This document shows, piece by piece, positions 13,469-16,496 of a stretch of 16,496 nt of DNA; the stretch's first letter is position 1; the number at the start of each line of letters is the position of its first letter. The translations under genes and the position numbers were made by a program. The notes under the pieces were generated by a model. That model searched no databases and was not told where the DNA came from. It worked only from the letters and a program-made list of their open reading frames with translations. The DNA is from Deltaproteobacteria bacterium. GTDB taxonomy: Bacteria; Desulfobacterota_B; Binatia; UBA9968. The DNA lies in contig JACPSF010000052.1 in assembly GCA_016193385.1 (NCBI GenBank), positions 1-16,496 on the forward strand, read 5' to 3'.

Positions 13469-13809
13469 TCGGCAAGAAGTCTCTTCAACCCTCTTGGCTT
13501 ATCGCATTCGCCCATCGATAGGGTGGCGTTGCGCACGAGTGTGTCTCGATGGATAGACAAGTCCGGGCGCGTTATCTAGCTGCCCACGGCAGGTTCTCCG
13601 CTAAAACGGTGGCAATTCCCTAAGTTCCTTTTCTTTGGGCGGAGGATATCCGATAACAGGCTATTCGGTCAACTTGAAAGTCGGCTTTCAGGCAGTCCCC
13701 GGGATTTCCTCTGGCTGGGAGGCGGCGCGGTAGCCGCACAGGTCGGAAGCCGACCGCACCTACACGCTTGATTAAATCTTGCGCCGTTATATTATGAGCC
13801 GAGCGCGTC
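13469..13809. repeat. Intergenic region with REP-like hairpins
   Basis: No gene is supported here. Hairpins seen: TGAAAG-TCGG-CTTTCA (13675-13690); GGTCGG-AAG-CCGACC (13741-13755), preceded by a GGCGGCGCGGTAGCCGC stretch (13721-13737) that can also fold; and TGTCT/AGACA near 13542-13560. The block around 13716-13764 (CTGGGAGGCGG through CGCACCTACA) has the look of a dispersed REP element. The last 45 bases hold the promoter of the nitrilase remnant. Confidence 0.5.
13768..13795 (+). promoter_or_regulatory. Candidate sigma70-type promoter of the nitrilase remnant
   Basis: TTGATT (13768-13773) and TATTAT (13790-13795) are separated by 16 bases; transcription would start about eight bases before the ATG at 13810. 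There is no Shine-Dalgarno in so short a leader. The match is good in a GC-rich background but is motif-based only. Confidence 0.45.
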
Positions 13810-14608
13810 ATGGGTACTCAGTTTGAAAAATATTTAGCGGCGGTCGTCCAGGCCGCCCCGGTCTTTCTCAACCGGCAGTCCACGGTGGAGAAGGCCTGCC
13901 GGTTGATTCGTGAGGCGGGGAAAAACGGAGCCAAGCTGGTTGCCTTTCCCGAAGCCTGGATTCCCACATTCCCCCACTGGCCGAGAGCGCTTCCCGTCGG
14001 GGAGCGCGAGCTCAGCCAGGCAGCTTGGGTCAGGCTCTACGAGGAATCGGTGGAGATCCCCAGCTCCGACACTCAGGCCATGGGAGAAGCGGCCAGAGAA
14101 GCCGGTTGCCATGTGGTCATGGGCATCAATGAACGATCCAGGGAGCCGGGCGCCACTCTTTACAACACGCTTCTCTTTTTGAGCGACCAGGGTCACGTCT
14201 TGGGCAAAAGACGAAAACTCCTGCCCACCTATGAGGAGCGCTGTTGCTGGGGATCGGGGAACGCCTCGGATCTTGTGGTTTTCGAAACCTGACACGGCGG
14301 ATCTCTTAAGCCGGAGTCACGCCTTGGAGAGTCAGGTCTACGTCCTCAAGGCCTGCGGGGTCCTGACTGCGGATCAAGTCCCGGACGATTTTGTGCTGAA
14401 GAACCGTACTGTCTGGAACATGGACGGCGGCAGCGGCATCATCGGTCCCGACGGCAGGTACGTGGCCGGCCCAGTCTATAAGGAAGAAAGAATTATTTAT
14501 GCGGAGATCGATCCCAAGGCGATCCTCAAAGAAAAGTGGAAGATCGACACGGCCGGACATTACAGCCGGAACGACGTGGTTCAAATCATGATCCAAGGCG
14601 GGAAATAA
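13810..14608 (+). pseudogene. Nitrilase pseudogene with internal deletion and frameshift
   Basis: Nitrilases hydrolyse nitriles to carboxylic acids with a Glu-Lys-Cys triad. Part 1 (13810-14292) has a normal N-terminus: LVAFPEAW with E48, WIPTFPHWP, and GKRRKLLPTYEER with K136, then WGSGNASDLVVFET and a TGA. Part 2 (in the +1 frame, usable from about 14288 to the TAA at 14606-14608) gives SRSHALESQVYVLKACGVLT, then the conserved ending GGSGIIGPDGRYVAGP, IIYAEID, and AGHYSRNDV. The LGGLICWENYMPL-type block expected right after part 1, with the catalytic Cys (about position 170), is missing, together with roughly 50 residues. So the gene lost the active site and the frame in one event. The junction lies at about 14288-14292. 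An assembly error is possible but would need to remove about 150 bases. Confidence 0.85.
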
Positions 14609-14673
14609 AGAGATGCGGGTCTAATCGCCGGTCAAGTAATCCGTAAATCCCATAAACTCGAATTGAAACCCAC
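14609..14673. other. Convergent spacer, nothing seen
   Basis: This short AT-richer gap lies between the nitrilase remnant and the end of the glucoamylase gene. I see no terminator hairpin with a T-run and no other element. Confidence 0.3.
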
Positions 14674-16496
14674 TTACTCTACAGCTACCTCATAGTTGCG
14701 TCCCTCCCACCTGCCGTTCGATGTCCACAAGAAGGTAAAACCAATCGGAGCACGCTGGCTGGGAGTCACCGGGATGTCCACAAAGTCAATTCCCAGCGCT
14801 GTCGCGCAGGAGGGTGTATCCTCAACGCTCCGCCAATCATTACCCGACCAGCGGAGCCGAAAAGGGGCCGGCGCCATAATACGTAGGGTGGTGCGCTTCT
14901 TCACCATGCAGACCTGCCGGTTGGGCTTCCATATCTCCAGAGCCTTGCAGCTTTTCCTGTTTTTAATGTAGCGGTTTGCAACCTCCGGGATAAGGTCGAA
15001 AACCTGCCCGTCGTATACCGAGCGAAGGAGCTTGATGTACTCAGCATGGGCCCACATGAGAGGCATGGCCGATCCGGTGGGTCTTCCCAGGTTTATGTAG
15101 GCCTTGGGACGATTCGCTTCATCCCAGATCTGCTCGGGCAGCAACCCGGTGCCGGAGGAAAAGCCTTCCATTGCCCGGATGAAAGATTTTGCGTTGTGTC
15201 CGGCAGCCAACTCGTAGTGACCCCGCTCCCCGGTCAATAGCGGCCATGCACGCCCTTTTCCCCATCCATCGAACGATCCACCGTCCTCTCGTTGCCCATA
15301 ACCATCATGATTGTAACGACGCCAGCACGGGCCAAAGGGCGTTTCCACCTTGAGAACGGCATCCACGACGCGCAGGGAATCCACGATGAGTGGATCGGTG
15401 GGTCTACGAATTCCGTATCGCACGAGCGCGAGAAAACCTGCGTCGACGATCTCCCTCGCGAGGAATTCCGTCCGAGCTTCCGGCGGCCGGTTGGAAATGG
15501 TGAGGTCTCCGTGGTTGGGGTCCTCATTGGGGCATGGGTTGTAGACGTCCACCGGATGAATCCTGATAAAGTGGCGTTGAATTTCAGGAACCAACGCTCC
15601 CTCAGTGGTGACCGTCCAGGCTTCAACGTGGCATTCGAGGAAGTCGGCGTATCCTTCGAGAAACTCAGCCGTGGCGCTGTCTCCACGCTCGCGTGCAAAA
15701 GAGGCAGCGCAGATGAGCGCTGCGATGTTCGATGCCAGTGTGGAAGGCGAGTAGCCACCGGCCTCCTCCCAGCGCTCCTGTTGGGTGGCCGGACCGTGGT
15801 GGATAAGGTAGCTCGCAGCTCGCATCACCATCGAGTAAGGATCGAAGTCTCGAAGGGCGTTCTCCCGGCGTAGGCACCAGGCAAGTAAAATGGGGAATGC
15901 CACCTCGTCAAGCTGGATGCCTCGCCGGTACGGCTCCCCTTCGATCCAAAAGCTTTGCGGGCAACCTCCATCCGCCTGCTGGCTCGCGGCGAGATAGATG
16001 AGCCCGCGAAAGGCAGTCTCGGTATTTCCCGCGGCAAGTAGACCCATGGCGCTGTTGACCATGTCTCGGGTCCACACCAGGTGGTATCCCCCCATATCTT
16101 CGTCACCCTTCGCCTCTCCCCAGGGAATGGAGAGTGAAGCGATGAGAGCGCCCGGGTAGGTTTTGTCCTCGTGGGCGAGCAAGAGGCTAAAGCTTCCATG
16201 ATACAGGTGCCCCCTGTCGCCCGAGACCTTCTCCAAAGGTAGGATCTTCCTGCAAGGGCGGTTCCACTGCTCTCTGTACCGTTTCCGCTGCTCTGTAAAA
16301 GGGATTCCGAGCGCTTGAAAGAGTGTCGTCGCCGCATTGTGAAGGCTCTCCCCCAAGGCTAGTCCCACCGTGAACCCCTTATAATTCTTCAAGTCTACTT
16401 CTCCGGTGAGCGACACGTTGCCATCGAGCGCGCAGTCAAACTCCCAATCCATTTGAAAGTTATCCGCAAGGTCTGTCCACCCATCGCTCCGACCCA
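14674..16496 (-). CDS. GH15 glucoamylase (glucan 1,4-alpha-glucosidase), N-terminus outside window
   Basis: Releases glucose from non-reducing ends of alpha-glucans (EC 3.2.1.3 type). The frame is open through the window edge: before the Met at 16452 come 14 more residues, GRSDGWTDLADNFQ, which match the SDGW(Q/T)DL region conserved in bacterial GH15, so that Met is internal and the gene continues upstream. Seen, numbered from that Met: GGYHLVWTRDM at 121-131 (substrate-site Trp/Arg/Asp), GIQLDEVAFPILLAW at 178-192 with E183 as probable general acid, and GLLPEQIWDEAN at 436-447 with E440 (codon 15135-15133) as probable general base, together with GRPTGSAMPLMWAHAEY. A beta-rich C-terminal part of about 100 residues follows. 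At least 606 residues are present; the missing N-terminus would be the super-beta-sandwich domain, and perhaps a signal peptide. It is alone on its strand here. Confidence 0.92.
   Translation of the reverse strand, partial: GRSDGWTDLADNFQMDWEFDCALDGNVSLTGEVDLKNYKGFTVGLALGESLHNAATTLFQALGIPFTEQRKRYREQWNRPCRKILPLEKVSGDRGHLYHGSFSLLLAHEDKTYPGALIASLSIPWGEAKGDEDMGGYHLVWTRDMVNSAMGLLAAGNTETAFRGLIYLAASQQADGGCPQSFWIEGEPYRRGIQLDEVAFPILLAWCLRRENALRDFDPYSMVMRAASYLIHHGPATQQERWEEAGGYSPSTLASNIAALICAASFARERGDSATAEFLEGYADFLECHVEAWTVTTEGALVPEIQRHFIRIHPVDVYNPCPNEDPNHGDLTISNRPPEARTEFLAREIVDAGFLALVRYGIRRPTDPLIVDSLRVVDAVLKVETPFGPCWRRYNHDGYGQREDGGSFDGWGKGRAWPLLTGERGHYELAAGHNAKSFIRAMEGFSSGTGLLPEQIWDEANRPKAYINLGRPTGSAMPLMWAHAEYIKLLRSVYDGQVFDLIPEVANRYIKNRKSCKALEIWKPNRQVCMVKKRTTLRIMAPAPFRLRWSGNDWRSVEDTPSCATALGIDFVDIPVTPSQRAPIGFTFLWTSNGRWEGRNYEVAVE

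Noticed and set aside
14231..14290. Separate start (ATG 14231) for the second nitrilase part
   Set aside because: The first 20 residues are an out-of-frame reading of the nitrilase first part; true homology begins only after about 14288.
15292..15873. 193-aa plus-strand open frame inside the glucoamylase gene
   Set aside because: It is antisense to a strongly conserved GH15 catalytic region and has no ribosome site or recognisable motif.

Overview
The window reads as a piece of a GC-rich, free-living Gram-negative bacterial chromosome. The lipoprotein signal, the AsmA/DUF748-type protein and two drug-efflux-like MFS carriers point to a double-membrane cell, and the many short hairpin repeats between genes are common in uncultured soil or groundwater lineages (Desulfobacterota, Methylomirabilota, Rokubacteria, Tectomicrobia and similar). 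No marker gene is present, so the lineage is only a guess. No rRNA, tRNA, CRISPR array or intact transposase gene was seen.

Layout. (1) 192-2312: a DHA2-type MFS exporter (minus) is divergent from a THEP1-type nucleoside-triphosphatase (plus). (2) 2313-3724: a repeat-rich scar. It holds a degenerate copy of a common inverted repeat, two perfect 44-bp GGGGTCA-type direct repeats, two decayed copies of what looks like the C-terminal tail of a restriction-modification methylase, and between them two small minus-strand ORFs of unknown function. (3) 3728-4996: an M20-family amidohydrolase with unusual metal-site residues, whose stop abuts the stop of the convergent next operon. (4) 4997-7582 (minus): a tight operon of CPBP intramembrane protease, lone ABC ATPase and AsmA/DUF748 membrane protein. 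(5) 7879-9613 (plus): a lipoprotein with two SH3b domains, then a 3-hydroxyisobutyryl-CoA hydrolase-like enzyme. A second MFS carrier on the minus strand (9610-10836) overlaps the end of the hydrolase by four bases. (6) 10837-12640: an AT-richer islet with a long, hairpin-bearing leader, a small secreted carboxypeptidase-regulatory-like protein and an unrecognised 343-aa membrane-anchored protein. It is followed by a GGTCTT/AAGACC inverted repeat. (7) 12640-13809: remains of an unrecognised minus-strand gene broken by a three-hairpin repeat, then more hairpin repeats. (8) 13810-14608: a nitrilase pseudogene that has lost the segment carrying the catalytic cysteine. (9) 14674-16496 (minus): a GH15 glucoamylase whose N-terminus lies beyond the window.

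The functional genes are a mixture: export (two MFS), membrane and envelope functions (CPBP-ABC-DUF748 operon, SH3b lipoprotein), and catabolism (M20 hydrolase, HIBCH-like hydrolase, glucoamylase). They do not form a single pathway. The repeat- and pseudogene-rich stretches at 2313-3724 and 10837-14608 look like places of repeated insertion and decay. The best candidates for something undescribed are the low-GC two-gene islet at 11169-12511 with its structured leader, the minus-strand ORF pair at 2758-3460, and the permease-less CPBP-ABC-DUF748 operon.
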